A stretch of DNA of 64,000 nucleotides from Bacteroidaceae bacterium (GTDB taxonomy: Bacteria > Bacteroidota > Bacteroidia > Bacteroidales > Bacteroidaceae). Positions 17,085 through 25,988 of this stretch are shown here, piece after piece. The notes under the pieces are model-generated. The model saw nothing but the letters and a program-made list of their open reading frames with translations, did not search any database and was not told the origin of the DNA. The position numbers and the translations under genes were made by a program. The DNA is taken from assembly GCA_017469925.1 (NCBI GenBank), contig JAFUFK010000013.1, positions 248,001 through 312,000 on the forward strand. The letters run 5' to 3'. How positions within the stretch are numbered: position 1 is the stretch's first letter; each line of letters starts with the position of its first letter.

Positions 17085-17342
17085 GAGAAAAGGACCATCC
17101 CGCTGAGGGGTGGCCCTTCTTCTTTATAAGGAAACCGCACTTGGTGATGTGATGAAACTCCGAGTAACAGGATTTGAGCGCCCGCATCCTTTGTAATCCG
17201 CCGGTACTCGCGTACTACCCCTTCCAGGGCGCGGCCCGCCATTGGAGTGCGTAAGCATTCTCGGTTTTCAGTATTTAATTGATGAGTATCCCAGTCAAAC
17301 CTTGTGCGGCTGTTCGTATCAGAGCCTCTGCTCAATGTCTCA
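17085..17342 (-). ncRNA. ssrS: Probable 6S RNA (Bacteroidales-1-type), convergent with rplT
   Basis: A non-coding transcript of about 250 nt is predicted from a full promoter (17348-17378) and a terminator (17088-17118). The ends can form a long closing stem: AUGAGAC near the 5' end pairs with GUUUCAU near the 3' end, the next AUUGAGC pairs with GCUCAAAU, and further in GCCGCA pairs with UGCGGGC. The result is a rod with interrupted helices, as expected for 6S RNA, which mimics open promoter DNA and binds RNA polymerase. From memory, the Bacteroidales-1 RNA family lies near rplT and has been equated with 6S RNA; I could not run a covariance search. Confidence 0.65.
17088..17128. terminator. 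Bidirectional terminator between rplT and the 6S-like RNA
   Basis: AAGGACCATCCC (17090-17101) pairs with GGGGTGGCCCTT (17107-17118). T-rich tracts follow on both sides: CTTCTTTAT on plus, CTTTTCTCTTTC on minus. Confidence 0.75.
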
Positions 17343-17347
17343 TGGGG

Positions 17348-17378
17348 CAAAGTTAAGCATTAATTTTCATTCACGCAA
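17348..17378 (-). promoter_or_regulatory. Promoter of the 6S-like RNA
   Basis: Minus strand: -33 TTG (17376-17378), 20-bp spacer, -7 TAACTTTG (17348-17355). Transcription should start near 17342. Confidence 0.7.
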
Positions 17379-17397
17379 CATATTTTAAGGATTTCTT

Positions 17398-17429
17398 TTT
17401 GGCAGTTTCTCGATTTGGCCTTATATTTG
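17398..17429 (+). promoter_or_regulatory. Promoter of lemA operon
   Basis: -33 TTTG (17398-17401), 20-bp spacer, -7 TATATTTG (17422-17429), 46 bp upstream of lemA. Confidence 0.75.
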
Positions 17430-17475
17430 TACCGCGAAACACAGAAAACCATAACATTAAACATACCCAAACAAA

Positions 17476-18039
17476 ATGAAAACAACCCTCATCATCATCG
17501 CGGTAGTCGTGCTGCTGGCCCTCTACCTGATTAGCCTCTACAACGGCTTAGTGAAACTGCGTAACAACCGCGAGAACGCCTTCGCCAACATCGACGTACA
17601 GCTGAAGCAGCGCCACGACCTGATTCCCCAGTTCGTAGCCAGTGTCAAGGGCTATGCCGAACACGAAAAGACCCTCCTGGAGGAACTGACCCGTGCACGC
17701 ACGGCTGCCATGAGCGCACAGACCATCGACGACAAAATCAAGGCCGAGGGAGAACTCACCGCAGCACTGAACGGACTGAAGATTGCCGTAGAGGCCTATC
17801 CCGACCTGAAGGCCAACCAGAACTTCCTGCAGCTGCAAGGCGAAATCAGCGACATCGAGAACAAACTGGCCGCCGTACGCCGTTTCTTCAACTCTGCCAC
17901 GAAGGAACTGAACAACGCCGTCGAGACCTTCCCCGCCAACATCTTTGCAGGCATGTTCGGCTTCAAGCGCGAAATGATGTTCGAGGTGGCCGATGCAGAG
18001 CGTGCACAGTACGACAAGGCCCCCGAGATTAAGTTCTGA
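17476..18039 (+). CDS. lemA: LemA family protein
   Basis: 187 residues. One N-terminal membrane helix (residues about 3-22, IIIAVVVLLALYLISLYNGL), then the LemA four-helix bundle with the family motif NRENAFANIDVQLKQRHDLIPQFV and DLKANQNFLQLQGEISDIENKL. Anchored in the inner membrane with the bundle likely outside. The biochemical role of LemA is unsettled. The pairing with an HtpX-like protease 20 bp downstream recurs widely and suggests a shared membrane-protein quality-control function. Confidence 0.93.
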   Translation: MKTTLIIIAVVVLLALYLISLYNGLVKLRNNRENAFANIDVQLKQRHDLIPQFVASVKGYAEHEKTLLEELTRARTAAMSAQTIDDKIKAEGELTAALNGLKIAVEAYPDLKANQNFLQLQGEISDIENKLAAVRRFFNSATKELNNAVETFPANIFAGMFGFKREMMFEVADAERAQYDKAPEIKF

Positions 18040-18059
18040 GAAAACCCGAAACCGACAAC

Positions 18060-19046
18060 ATGAGTTACGTAGGCATCCATACCCAACAGGTCCGCAACAA
18101 CACGAAGAGCATCCTGCTCCTCATCGGATTCCCCGTGATACTGCTGGGCATGGTCTATGCGTTCATTGCCATCATGACCTACCTGAGTGTCACCGACCCC
18201 ATCTACTTCGACTGGCGAGACGTCACGGGCACCTTCCTCACGGCAGTCCCCATCGTCGTAGGTGTGGTGGCCATCTGGTTCATGATAGCCTACTGGGGCA
18301 ATACGTCGATGATACGCCGTGCCACCGGTGCACGTCCGCTCGAACGTCGTGAGAACCCGCGCGTATATAATATAGTAGAAAACCTATCGATGTCGTGCGG
18401 CATGGACATGCCCAAGGTGAACGTCATCGACACGCCCGAACTGAATGCCTTTGCAAGCGGTATCGACAAGGACAGTTATACCGTGACCGTGACAACGGGT
18501 ATCTGCAATCGTCTTACCGACGACGAACTGGCTGGCGTAATCGGTCACGAGCTCACACACATACGCAATCGCGACACGCGGCTGCTCATCGTGAGCATTA
18601 TCTTCGTAGGCATCATGTCCACCCTGTCGAGCCTCACCATACGTCTGGTCTGGAACACCTTCGTCTATGGAGGAGGCGGACGCCGCAGAAACAGCAATGA
18701 CAAGGGTGGGGGAGTCAGCATCATCGTGGCTCTGCTGATTGCTGCAGTATTGGCCGCACTGGGCTACTTCTTCACGATGCTCACCCGCTTTGCCATCAGT
18801 CGCAAGCGCGAGTACATGGCCGATGCCGGTGGTGCAGAACTTTGTGGCCAACCCCTTGCCCTGGCCAGTGCGTTGCGCAAGATTTCAGCCGACCCTGCCT
18901 TGGCAAACGTGGAGCGTCAGGACGTGGCACAACTCTTCATTATCCACCCCCAGCAACTGACGTCGAGCGTGACCAGTTTCATGAACAATCTCTTCAGTAC
19001 ACACCCGAGTACGGAGAGCAGAATCGCCTATTTAGAGCAGTTCTGA
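18060..19046 (+). CDS. HtpX-like M48 membrane metalloprotease
   Basis: 328 residues. Two N-terminal membrane helices (about 18-42 and 58-80), the zinc motif HELTH (163-167) in GVIGHELTHIRNRDTR, two further hydrophobic helices flanking a glycine-rich GGGGRRRNSNDKGGG loop, and the third zinc ligand in KREYMADAGGAEL. HtpX enzymes degrade damaged inner-membrane proteins from the cytosolic face. Forms a two-gene operon with lemA. It is a different M48 subtype from the lipoprotein at 7070. Confidence 0.9.
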   Translation: MSYVGIHTQQVRNNTKSILLLIGFPVILLGMVYAFIAIMTYLSVTDPIYFDWRDVTGTFLTAVPIVVGVVAIWFMIAYWGNTSMIRRATGARPLERRENPRVYNIVENLSMSCGMDMPKVNVIDTPELNAFASGIDKDSYTVTVTTGICNRLTDDELAGVIGHELTHIRNRDTRLLIVSIIFVGIMSTLSSLTIRLVWNTFVYGGGGRRRNSNDKGGGVSIIVALLIAAVLAALGYFFTMLTRFAISRKREYMADAGGAELCGQPLALASALRKISADPALANVERQDVAQLFIIHPQQLTSSVTSFMNNLFSTHPSTESRIAYLEQF

Positions 19047-19065
19047 TAAAAAACTTTAGAAAAGA

Positions 19066-19097
19066 TTTGCGAGAACGAAAGGTTTGTATTAACTTTG
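19066..19097 (+). promoter_or_regulatory. Promoter of tRNA-Ala
   Basis: -33 TTTG (19066-19069), 20-bp spacer, -7 TAACTTTG (19090-19097), 11 bp before the mature tRNA. Confidence 0.8.
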
Positions 19098-19107
19098 CAC
19101 TCGCAAA

Positions 19108-19182
<75 letters not shown>

Positions 19183-19185
19183 CCC

Positions 19186-19224
19186 GAGAGAGAGGCAGTC
19201 CGCAAGGGTTGCCCCTCTTCTTTT
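19186..19224 (+). terminator. Terminator after tRNA-Ala
   Basis: AGAGAGGCA pairs with TGCCCCTCT with one mismatch, followed by TCTTTTA. Confidence 0.65.
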
Positions 19225-19244
19225 ATGTTAAAACTCCTGAATCT

Positions 19245-19276
19245 TTTGTGGGAACGGGCAGAAATTCGTATTTTTG
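19245..19276 (+). promoter_or_regulatory. Promoter of the C10 protease gene
   Basis: -33 TTTG (19245-19248), 20-bp spacer, -7 TATTTTTG (19269-19276), 40 bp before the start. Confidence 0.75.
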
Positions 19277-19316
19277 CACGCGTAATATGCACTTAAACTA
19301 ACTAATATCGCACAAG

Positions 19317-22300
19317 ATGAAGAGATTTCTCATGGGTTTTGCCCTGCTCTTGGCAACCCTTCCCACATGGGCCGAACAGGTATCGCTCAGCGAAGCACGC
19401 CAGTTGGCAACCCCCTACATGAAACAAGGCGTCAAGCCCCAGATGGTCAAGCGCAAGGCTATGGCCAGGACCGATGCCGAGTTCCAGCCCCTATACGTCT
19501 TTAGCCGTGGAGAAGGCCAAGGTTTCGTACTCGTAAGTGGCGACGACCGCATGCCTGCTATCCTGGGCTTTACGGAAAGTGGCGACTTCGACGAGGACCA
19601 GCTGCCCATCCAGCTTCAGGACATGATAGCCTACTACACCCGGGTGGCTGAGCAGCTTCAGGAAGGCACCATCGAGGGTATCCAGGGACTTACCCCCCCC
19701 CGCAAGGCATCGGGCACGCGCGATATTGCCACCCTGATGACGAGTCATCACCACCAGAGTTGGCCCTACAACAACCGTTGCCCCTACATCAAGGATACGA
19801 CAAACCGTGCCGTAACGGGATGTGTGGCTACAGCTGCCTCCCAGATAATCTACTACTGGCGCAAGGACCTCGACGACCGCACGAAGTATGCCACCCCCAC
19901 CTATGGATATGGCGATGCTCCTGTGACCGAGAGCATTCCCTCGGGAACTCCCTTGAAGTGGGACCTCATGTACGACTCTTATGCTTCTGGCGACCCTGCC
20001 GAGAGCATCGAGGCCATCTCTACGTTTGTTGCCTGTGTGGGCACGAGTGCCTGGCTGACCTATGGTTCGAGCACCAGCGGACAGATTGACAATTGCCGTC
20101 AGGTCTTCTCCGGCCAGTTTGGCATGAATGGCGGCACGACCGTATGGAAGTGGAACTACGGCCAGACGGCTTGGGAGAAGCTCATCATTCAGGACCTCGA
20201 AAAAGGGTTCCCCATTCTCTATAGTGGCGTTCATCCCTCGAATGGCGGTCATGCAGTGGTCATCGACGGCTATCGTCTGCGCGACAATCTCTTCCACTTC
20301 AACTTCGGTTGGGGCGGACAGGGTGATGGTTACTTTACCGTGGATGATGCAACGGGCATGAACGGCTTCAACGATTCCCAAGGCATGGTGCACAACATCT
20401 ATCCCCGCAAGTATCGCATGTCGGGCGAACTCTCCTTCCCCCAGGGCGAGTTTATGAGCCGTGTCGAGAACACGATTAAGGCTAAGGTTACGAACAATTC
20501 CACCATTGCACAGAAGGGCATCTATCTCTTCTGCATGACAGGCACTTCCACGCCAACCAGTTCTTCTACAGCTGCCGGCAGCGATACGAAGACCGTCATA
20601 GAGGTTGGCGAGACGGCAGAGTTCACCTTTACCTATTCCCCCTCAGGCACCAGTACCTACACCATCTACCTATGCGATGCCAACCGCAATGTGCTCGATA
20701 AGATTTCGGGGGTCACGACGACGGCCTCCGTACCCGACCTGACCCTGAATAGCCTTACCCCCGACGATGGCGGAACCAGCGAACCGCTTACGCTCAGCGA
20801 TGGCACTTCCATTGAGGTGAAGCACATCTACAACTCGAAGGCAGCCTACGTTAATGCAAACCTTACCAACAGCAAGGAGGGCACCCTCTGCATGCCCTCT
20901 GTCCGAGGTGTACTCGATATCCTTAGCGATGGCGAGTTTGTGAGCAAAACCACCCGGCTGAAGAAGAACGTAACCTTCGAACCTGGTGCTACGGAGGATA
21001 TGCTGTTCGACCTTACGGGCCTCACCGAAGGCGAAGTCTACAAGTTCTATCTCGAAGGCAAGGCCACCACGAACCGCACCTTTGCAATCAACTACGCGAC
21101 GGCGGACACGGTGGTTTACTTCAAGCTGATGGGTTCCGACCTGCAGATGACGACAAACGAAGCCGGCAACGAGGCTACGCTGACGGGACGGTTTAATCCT
21201 ACGGTCTTTGCCTCCTTGGCTTCCGACGAAAAGATTAGCAGCTACGACCTGACGAAGGTGGAGCACCTTACGGGGCCCCTGGAGGCTGCCAACAAGAATG
21301 CTCTCTTCTATGTCGATGCGCAGGCGGGAGTGTCTGGCACCAACATCATTGTGGATGGCGTCGCAGCCAAGCTCGACCTGACTCCCGGTTACAACTTCGA
21401 GCCTCGTGGCGACTTCTTTGCCCAGCAAGCCACCTACCATGCAGCACAGGCCGTAGGCAACTTTGGCACCATGCTGCTGCCCTTCGATGCCGAGACACCA
21501 GAGGGCATGTTCGCGCGTAAGGTCAATGAGGTAAAAGTTTCTTATTTACAGGAGGTCGATTCGTGCAATGCCGAACTGAAGAGTGGTACACCCTATGTCA
21601 TCCTGACCGGTAAACCCGTAGATGTCACGGCCAAGAACGTATCCGTCAGCACCCAAGTACCCAGCGAGGGGACCGATACCCTGCGTGGTACCTGGGTCAA
21701 CCTCATTGCCACCGATACGCAATATGTGCTTGACCAGGCTGATACACAATACTTCAACTCGTGCACGGGCGAGAGGATTCCTGCCCTGACGGCCTATCTC
21801 GAATACACGCGCAAGGTGCGTGCCACCAGCTATCAGTACAATGCGAAGGACAAGAAAGCACGTCAGTTGGCTCAGGCCATTGCGTCTGCCCTTTCTGCCC
21901 TTGAAGCGTATGGCGGCGAAGCTCGTCAGGCCGTGAAGTCGGCCCTCGTTGCTGCTATTGCCGAGTCTGAGGCGATGCTCACCCAGCAACCTGTCACCGC
22001 CACCCAGACGGCTCAGCTGAAAGCCCTTGAGGAGGCTATTGCTGCCCTTATTGCCGATGCTACCCGCATTGCCGAGAACGGTTACGAAGACCGCACCGCT
22101 TACATCCAGAACCCCTCGTTCGAGTTGGGTAGCGTGAAGAACTGGACGGCCCAGTCCTCGATTGTCAACAACATTACCTCCTCACATTCGCTCTTTATGA
22201 GTGGTGCCGACGGAAAGTTTGTTGCCCGCATGAACTCGGGTGGCACACTTGACCAGCAACTTAACGGCATGGAGAATGGGCGTTACCAACTTGAGGCCAT

Positions 22301-22643
22301 GGTGGCTGCCGACTATGGCAACCACATCACCCTCCGTGCTGGCGACAAGTCTGTTACGGTGGAGGCTACCGACTTCGGCCCGATGTATCTCTCGAAAGCC
22401 ATTATCTCCGACATCGAAGTCACCGACGGAACGTTGCTGATTGGTGCGGAGTCGGTTGAGGGATGGGCCAAGGTCGATGACTTCCGTCTCTATATCATGG
22501 AGAGCACGGACGGGATTGAGAAGGTCAACGCCAACGACAATGCCCGCACCCAAAAGGGAATCTATGACCTGACGGGTCGCAAGCTCAACGAGATAACCCA
22601 CCGCGGCGTCTATATCATCGATGGCCGTAAGGTGTTGAAATAA
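19317..22643 (+). CDS. Secreted C10 (streptopain-like) cysteine protease with sorting-domain-like tail
   Basis: 1108 residues. Signal peptide to about residue 19 (ending TWA). Inhibitory Spi-type prodomain (residues about 20-130, VSLSEARQLA and FVLVSGDDRMPAILGF). Catalytic domain with Cys169 in VTGCVATAASQIIYYW and His312 in GGHAVVIDGY, then FNFGWGG. A long C-terminal extension of beta-rich modules follows (about 360-1060), and the last residues (GIYDLTGRKL, then RGVYIIDGRKVLK) resemble a type A sorting domain of the type IX secretion system. Likely exported to the surface or medium to digest host or dietary protein. Transcribed with the M6 protease 11 bp downstream. Confidence 0.92.
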   Translation: MKRFLMGFALLLATLPTWAEQVSLSEARQLATPYMKQGVKPQMVKRKAMARTDAEFQPLYVFSRGEGQGFVLVSGDDRMPAILGFTESGDFDEDQLPIQLQDMIAYYTRVAEQLQEGTIEGIQGLTPPRKASGTRDIATLMTSHHHQSWPYNNRCPYIKDTTNRAVTGCVATAASQIIYYWRKDLDDRTKYATPTYGYGDAPVTESIPSGTPLKWDLMYDSYASGDPAESIEAISTFVACVGTSAWLTYGSSTSGQIDNCRQVFSGQFGMNGGTTVWKWNYGQTAWEKLIIQDLEKGFPILYSGVHPSNGGHAVVIDGYRLRDNLFHFNFGWGGQGDGYFTVDDATGMNGFNDSQGMVHNIYPRKYRMSGELSFPQGEFMSRVENTIKAKVTNNSTIAQKGIYLFCMTGTSTPTSSSTAAGSDTKTVIEVGETAEFTFTYSPSGTSTYTIYLCDANRNVLDKISGVTTTASVPDLTLNSLTPDDGGTSEPLTLSDGTSIEVKHIYNSKAAYVNANLTNSKEGTLCMPSVRGVLDILSDGEFVSKTTRLKKNVTFEPGATEDMLFDLTGLTEGEVYKFYLEGKATTNRTFAINYATADTVVYFKLMGSDLQMTTNEAGNEATLTGRFNPTVFASLASDEKISSYDLTKVEHLTGPLEAANKNALFYVDAQAGVSGTNIIVDGVAAKLDLTPGYNFEPRGDFFAQQATYHAAQAVGNFGTMLLPFDAETPEGMFARKVNEVKVSYLQEVDSCNAELKSGTPYVILTGKPVDVTAKNVSVSTQVPSEGTDTLRGTWVNLIATDTQYVLDQADTQYFNSCTGERIPALTAYLEYTRKVRATSYQYNAKDKKARQLAQAIASALSALEAYGGEARQAVKSALVAAIAESEAMLTQQPVTATQTAQLKALEEAIAALIADATRIAENGYEDRTAYIQNPSFELGSVKNWTAQSSIVNNITSSHSLFMSGADGKFVARMNSGGTLDQQLNGMENGRYQLEAMVAADYGNHITLRAGDKSVTVEATDFGPMYLSKAIISDIEVTDGTLLIGAESVEGWAKVDDFRLYIMESTDGIEKVNANDNARTQKGIYDLTGRKLNEITHRGVYIIDGRKVLK

Positions 22644-22654
22644 TAAGGATTACG

Positions 22655-24496
22655 ATGAAACAGAAAACTATTGCTCTTGCTTTGCTCCCGTTCTTTGTGT
22701 CGGTTGCACAAGCTCAGGTGGCCGAAGAGGAGGACTGGCTGCACAACCAACGCCCAGAACACATCGTGGAGACCGACAATAGTGCCTTGCTCGCACCGCG
22801 TATCATTCGTCGCATAGGGTCGCAGGCTACAGCTCCCCTCAAGTCTCATGGCGTGCAGCGTGTTCCCGTCGTGCTTGTGGCTTTCAAGGACAAGGCCTTC
22901 TCTGTCGCAGAGACCGACGAGGCCGTCAATACCTTCTACCACAAGTTTTGCAACGGAACGATGGATGGGCAGCCCTATACCGGCCACGGCAGTTACGGAA
23001 GCGTGCGCGACTATTTCATAGCACAAAGCGATTCTGCCTTCCTGCCTGAATTCACGATAGTCGGTCCTGTCGTCCTCGACAGTTGCTATGCCTACTATGG
23101 TGCCAATAGCGGAGGGCAGAAGGACGTCCGCTATGCCACCTTCCGCAACGAGGCCATCCGGAAGGCTGTGGACCGCCATCCCTCGTGGAGCGACTTCGAC
23201 AACGATGGCAATGGGTCGGTGGATATGGTCTTCTTCGTCTATGCCGGCCTGGGCGAGAGCAATGGTGGCGATGCCGATTGCATTTGGCCCAAGGAACACA
23301 CGGGAAGCACCACCATCGCCGACATCCGCTTCGCCACGAGTGGGGCAACCTGTGAACTTCGTCCGCTCAAGGGGGAAATGAAGGCCGACGGCATTGGCGT
23401 CTTCGTCCACGAACTTAGTCACGCCCTTGGCTTGCCCGACTTCTACGACACAACGTACGTAGCCTTCGGTATGGACCTATGGAGCGTGATGGACTATGGC
23501 GAATATGGCAACAACGGCTATACGCCAGGAAACTACACCGCTTACGAGCGCGACTTCATGGGATGGCGCCCAATGTTGGAACTTACCGAACCTCAGGTCG
23601 TTACCATTCCTTGCTTTGCCGATGGCGGCACGGGGTATAAGATTCAGAACGATGCCTCGCCTAACGAGTACTACATCATCGAGAACCGCCAGCCTAAGGG
23701 TTGGGACTCGAGCGTGGGCAAGATGGGGCACGGATTGCAGGTGACCCACGTCGATTACCTGGCCTCGCGCTGGAACGGCAACACGGTGAATACCGACCCT
23801 GACCACCAGCGCATGACCATCATTGCGGCCAATAATAACTATACCGGCACCAATGCCACCGACGACATGACAGTTTGGCGTGAGACCATGCGAGGCAACC
23901 TCTTCCCTGGTGAGAACTATAACTACAACCTTACAGACGAGACCGACCCTGCCGCCACCGTCTATACGGGAGGACTCCTGCACAAGCCCCTGCGCAACAT
24001 TACGGAGAACGAGGATGGTACGGTGAGCGTCTGCTATTGCACCAATGGTCAGCTCGACATGCCTGCGCTCGGTGAGGCGGAAAACATCATGATGGACCAG
24101 TTCGACATCGAGTGGGAGGCCGTTGACCACGCCACTCGCTACGCCTACGAGCTCTATCGGGGCGATGCTCTCGTCCGTCTGGACACCATTGCCGAGACCC
24201 GACTCCACGCCGACGGTCTGCCAGCCAGTAGCGACCTCTCGTTCCGCGTACGGGCTATGGCCGACATGCCTGAGGACTATGTCGATAGCCCATGGAGTCC
24301 CTTCCAATACTTCTCCACGCTTGCCGACTACCTCGACTACGTGCCCGAGAGCGAGAAGATGGTCAACATCTATAGCGCCAATGGCATGTGGGTTACCTAC
24401 TGCCAGGCCGATGAGTTCCATCGCCTCTCGCTGCGTCGTGGCATCTACATCCTTCATTATGCAAATGGTGCCACCCGCAAGGTCATGATTCGTTAA
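22655..24496 (+). CDS. Secreted M6 family metalloprotease with sorting-domain-like tail
   Basis: 613 residues. Signal peptide ending VAQAQ (residue 21). The M6 domain starts at VPVVLVAFKDKAF, has the family FxxYYxxxSYGxxRDYF-like region (GHGSYGSVRDYFIAQS) and the zinc motif HELSH (252-256) in VHELSHALGLPDFYD. The C-terminus has a fibronectin-like module (about 470-560) and ends in a sorting-like tail (MVNIYSANGMWVTY, then RRGIYILHYANGATRKVMI). M6 enzymes include immune inhibitor A-type secreted proteases. It forms a two-protease operon with the C10 gene and ends at the terminator at 24603. Confidence 0.9.
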   Translation: MKQKTIALALLPFFVSVAQAQVAEEEDWLHNQRPEHIVETDNSALLAPRIIRRIGSQATAPLKSHGVQRVPVVLVAFKDKAFSVAETDEAVNTFYHKFCNGTMDGQPYTGHGSYGSVRDYFIAQSDSAFLPEFTIVGPVVLDSCYAYYGANSGGQKDVRYATFRNEAIRKAVDRHPSWSDFDNDGNGSVDMVFFVYAGLGESNGGDADCIWPKEHTGSTTIADIRFATSGATCELRPLKGEMKADGIGVFVHELSHALGLPDFYDTTYVAFGMDLWSVMDYGEYGNNGYTPGNYTAYERDFMGWRPMLELTEPQVVTIPCFADGGTGYKIQNDASPNEYYIIENRQPKGWDSSVGKMGHGLQVTHVDYLASRWNGNTVNTDPDHQRMTIIAANNNYTGTNATDDMTVWRETMRGNLFPGENYNYNLTDETDPAATVYTGGLLHKPLRNITENEDGTVSVCYCTNGQLDMPALGEAENIMMDQFDIEWEAVDHATRYAYELYRGDALVRLDTIAETRLHADGLPASSDLSFRVRAMADMPEDYVDSPWSPFQYFSTLADYLDYVPESEKMVNIYSANGMWVTYCQADEFHRLSLRRGIYILHYANGATRKVMIR

Positions 24497-24538
24497 GCAA
24501 GGCTTCGCCACAAAGCCCTTAGGCGTTTCGTCACTAAC

Positions 24539-24568
24539 ACCTAAGTCTTGTGGTCATAAGACCTAGGT
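24539..24568. repeat. CCTAAG hairpin repeat
   Basis: ACCTAAGTCTT pairs with AAGACCTAGGT around GTGGTCAT. A further CTTAGGT-type copy follows, and a related hairpin lies at 56385-56423, sharing TAAGACCT(T)AGG. Confidence 0.6.
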
Positions 24569-24602
24569 CTTTTGCTCCTAACGCTTAGGTCTTCCATCAA
24601 TC

Positions 24603-24645
24603 GCCCCTAAGCGTTCCTCCTATAACGCTTAGGGGCTTCTTTTTA
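24603..24645 (+). terminator. Terminator of the C10-M6 protease operon
   Basis: Perfect 13-bp stem: GCCCCTAAGCGTT (24603-24615) with AACGCTTAGGGGC (24624-24636), followed by TTCTTTTTAG. Confidence 0.85.
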
Positions 24646-24683
24646 GATAGGCTACCTCATAGTTGAAAGCACACCTGCTTCAT

Positions 24684-24729
24684 GTTAAGTCAACCTCTGG
24701 CCGTAAGTTAAGTTAACCTTTGGCAAAGG
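24684..24729. repeat. Two tandem 23-bp repeats of the GTTATGTTAAC family
   Basis: Units at 24684-24706 and 24707-24729, starting GTTAAGTCAACC and GTTAAGTTAACC, with a partial third. Same family and period as 13451-13542 and 45387-45478. Confidence 0.75.
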
Positions 24730-24761
24730 GTTGGCGATGGCGTTATAAGAGGGTCTCTTAC

Positions 24762-25988
24762 TTACCCTTTGCGGGGCCAAATCAGGAAGTCGGGACGGAC
24801 GCGCAGATAGACGCCGACCCCCCACTTGACAGAGGAGGACATGGAGCGGGAGTGGGGATTGTAGAGGTCGATCTGGGCACCAAGGCGATAGGCGGGAGTG
24901 AAGGAGTGGCTGTAGCTGGCGGTGGCGTAGGGCGTGTGGATGCCTCGCAGGGCAAGGCCGTCGTGCTTGATGCTGAGCGTGCCGAAGAGGGGGAGGCCAA
25001 AGAGGTTGGCATACTGGCGCGGAGCACCGAAATAGCCCAACTCCAGTCCTATGCCATAGCGCGACTGGGCGCGTAGGGCGGTGTGGACGGCAAAGCCCGT
25101 GCGGAAGGGCCAAAGATGGCCATGCTGCTGGAGCGAACCGAGGAGGTTGACTTCGCCACTTAGCCGGGTGAGCAGGCTCTCCGCCGCAGAAGCGGGGGAG
25201 TGAGTCAGGCGCAGGCCAAGGGCTCCGTTGCCAAGGGTCTGGACGCCCATGGCTGTAGTGTCTTGCTCGCCGCCACGGTGCTGGAGGATGACCTGCAGGG
25301 GGACCTCCCAAAGGAGGCGCCGGGCATCGCCCCAGCGCAGGGTGTTGCTAAGTCCGACGGTGAAAGCCTCCTGATGGGTGTCGAGGTCGAAGATGTAGCT
25401 TTGCCAGTTAATCCAGAGGTCGAGGTGCTCGTGCTTACGGTCAACAAGGAGCTGGAGCCCCATCTCGGGGTCGGCGCTCAGCGTCTGCTCGGGATTGAAG
25501 AGGGGGAGCACGAGGTGGTGGTTCTGTGCCCCATAGATGTCGCCCAGGACGATGGTGGTGTTGCGCAGCTGGGCTTGCAGTCGCAGGAAGGGCAGGGCGT
25601 GGATGCCTCGCTGGTACTGGTGGCCCTTCCACTGGGTCACGTCGTGGTAGGCATAGTTGGGATAGCGGTTAGCCCCTTCGTAGAGCATCAGATGGGCGCC
25701 TACGGCTATGCGCACCTGGGGCAGGGGGGCGTAGGTGAGTTGCGGACGGAGCCAGGCACCGGGCAGGGTGTAGCCCTTCATGAGGTCGCAGCTGTACTCG
25801 TTGTTCTGGAAGAAGGCCAGGGCATCGACTCCTGCGCGCAACCGACCCACCTCGGCCGAATCGATGCGGATGGGCTCTGTGGCCAGGGAGTCCCACACCT
25901 GAGCCTGAACCCGAGAGGTGAGAGGTGAGAGGTGAGGGGTTAGGAGGTGGAAAAATGAGAAAATGAGGAGTAGGAGGAGGCGCTTCAT
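24762..25988 (-). CDS. Putative outer-membrane beta-barrel protein
   Basis: 408 residues; family not recognised. Signal peptide of about 30 residues ending RVQAQ. The rest alternates aromatic and polar residues in repeated strands (LRPQLTYAPLPQVRIAVGAHLMLYEG, FRTGFAVHTALRAQS) and contains YGIGLELGYFG-type barrel turns. It lacks a clear C-terminal aromatic residue (ends WPRKG). Overlaps the DedA gene by 4 bp, last gene of a long minus-strand run. The signal-peptide coding region contains a 7-bp tandem repeat (25913-25940). Function unknown; a porin or barrel transporter is a guess. Confidence 0.65.
   Translation of the reverse strand: MKRLLLLLIFSFFHLLTPHLSPLTSRVQAQVWDSLATEPIRIDSAEVGRLRAGVDALAFFQNNEYSCDLMKGYTLPGAWLRPQLTYAPLPQVRIAVGAHLMLYEGANRYPNYAYHDVTQWKGHQYQRGIHALPFLRLQAQLRNTTIVLGDIYGAQNHHLVLPLFNPEQTLSADPEMGLQLLVDRKHEHLDLWINWQSYIFDLDTHQEAFTVGLSNTLRWGDARRLLWEVPLQVILQHRGGEQDTTAMGVQTLGNGALGLRLTHSPASAAESLLTRLSGEVNLLGSLQQHGHLWPFRTGFAVHTALRAQSRYGIGLELGYFGAPRQYANLFGLPLFGTLSIKHDGLALRGIHTPYATASYSHSFTPAYRLGAQIDLYNPHSRSMSSSVKWGVGVYLRVRPDFLIWPRKG
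25913..25940. repeat. 7-bp tandem repeat inside a signal-peptide coding region
   Basis: Four units on the plus strand: GAGAGGT three times, then GAGGGGT. The unit length is not a multiple of three, so a change of one unit shifts the reading frame of the outer-membrane protein gene. Confidence 0.8.
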
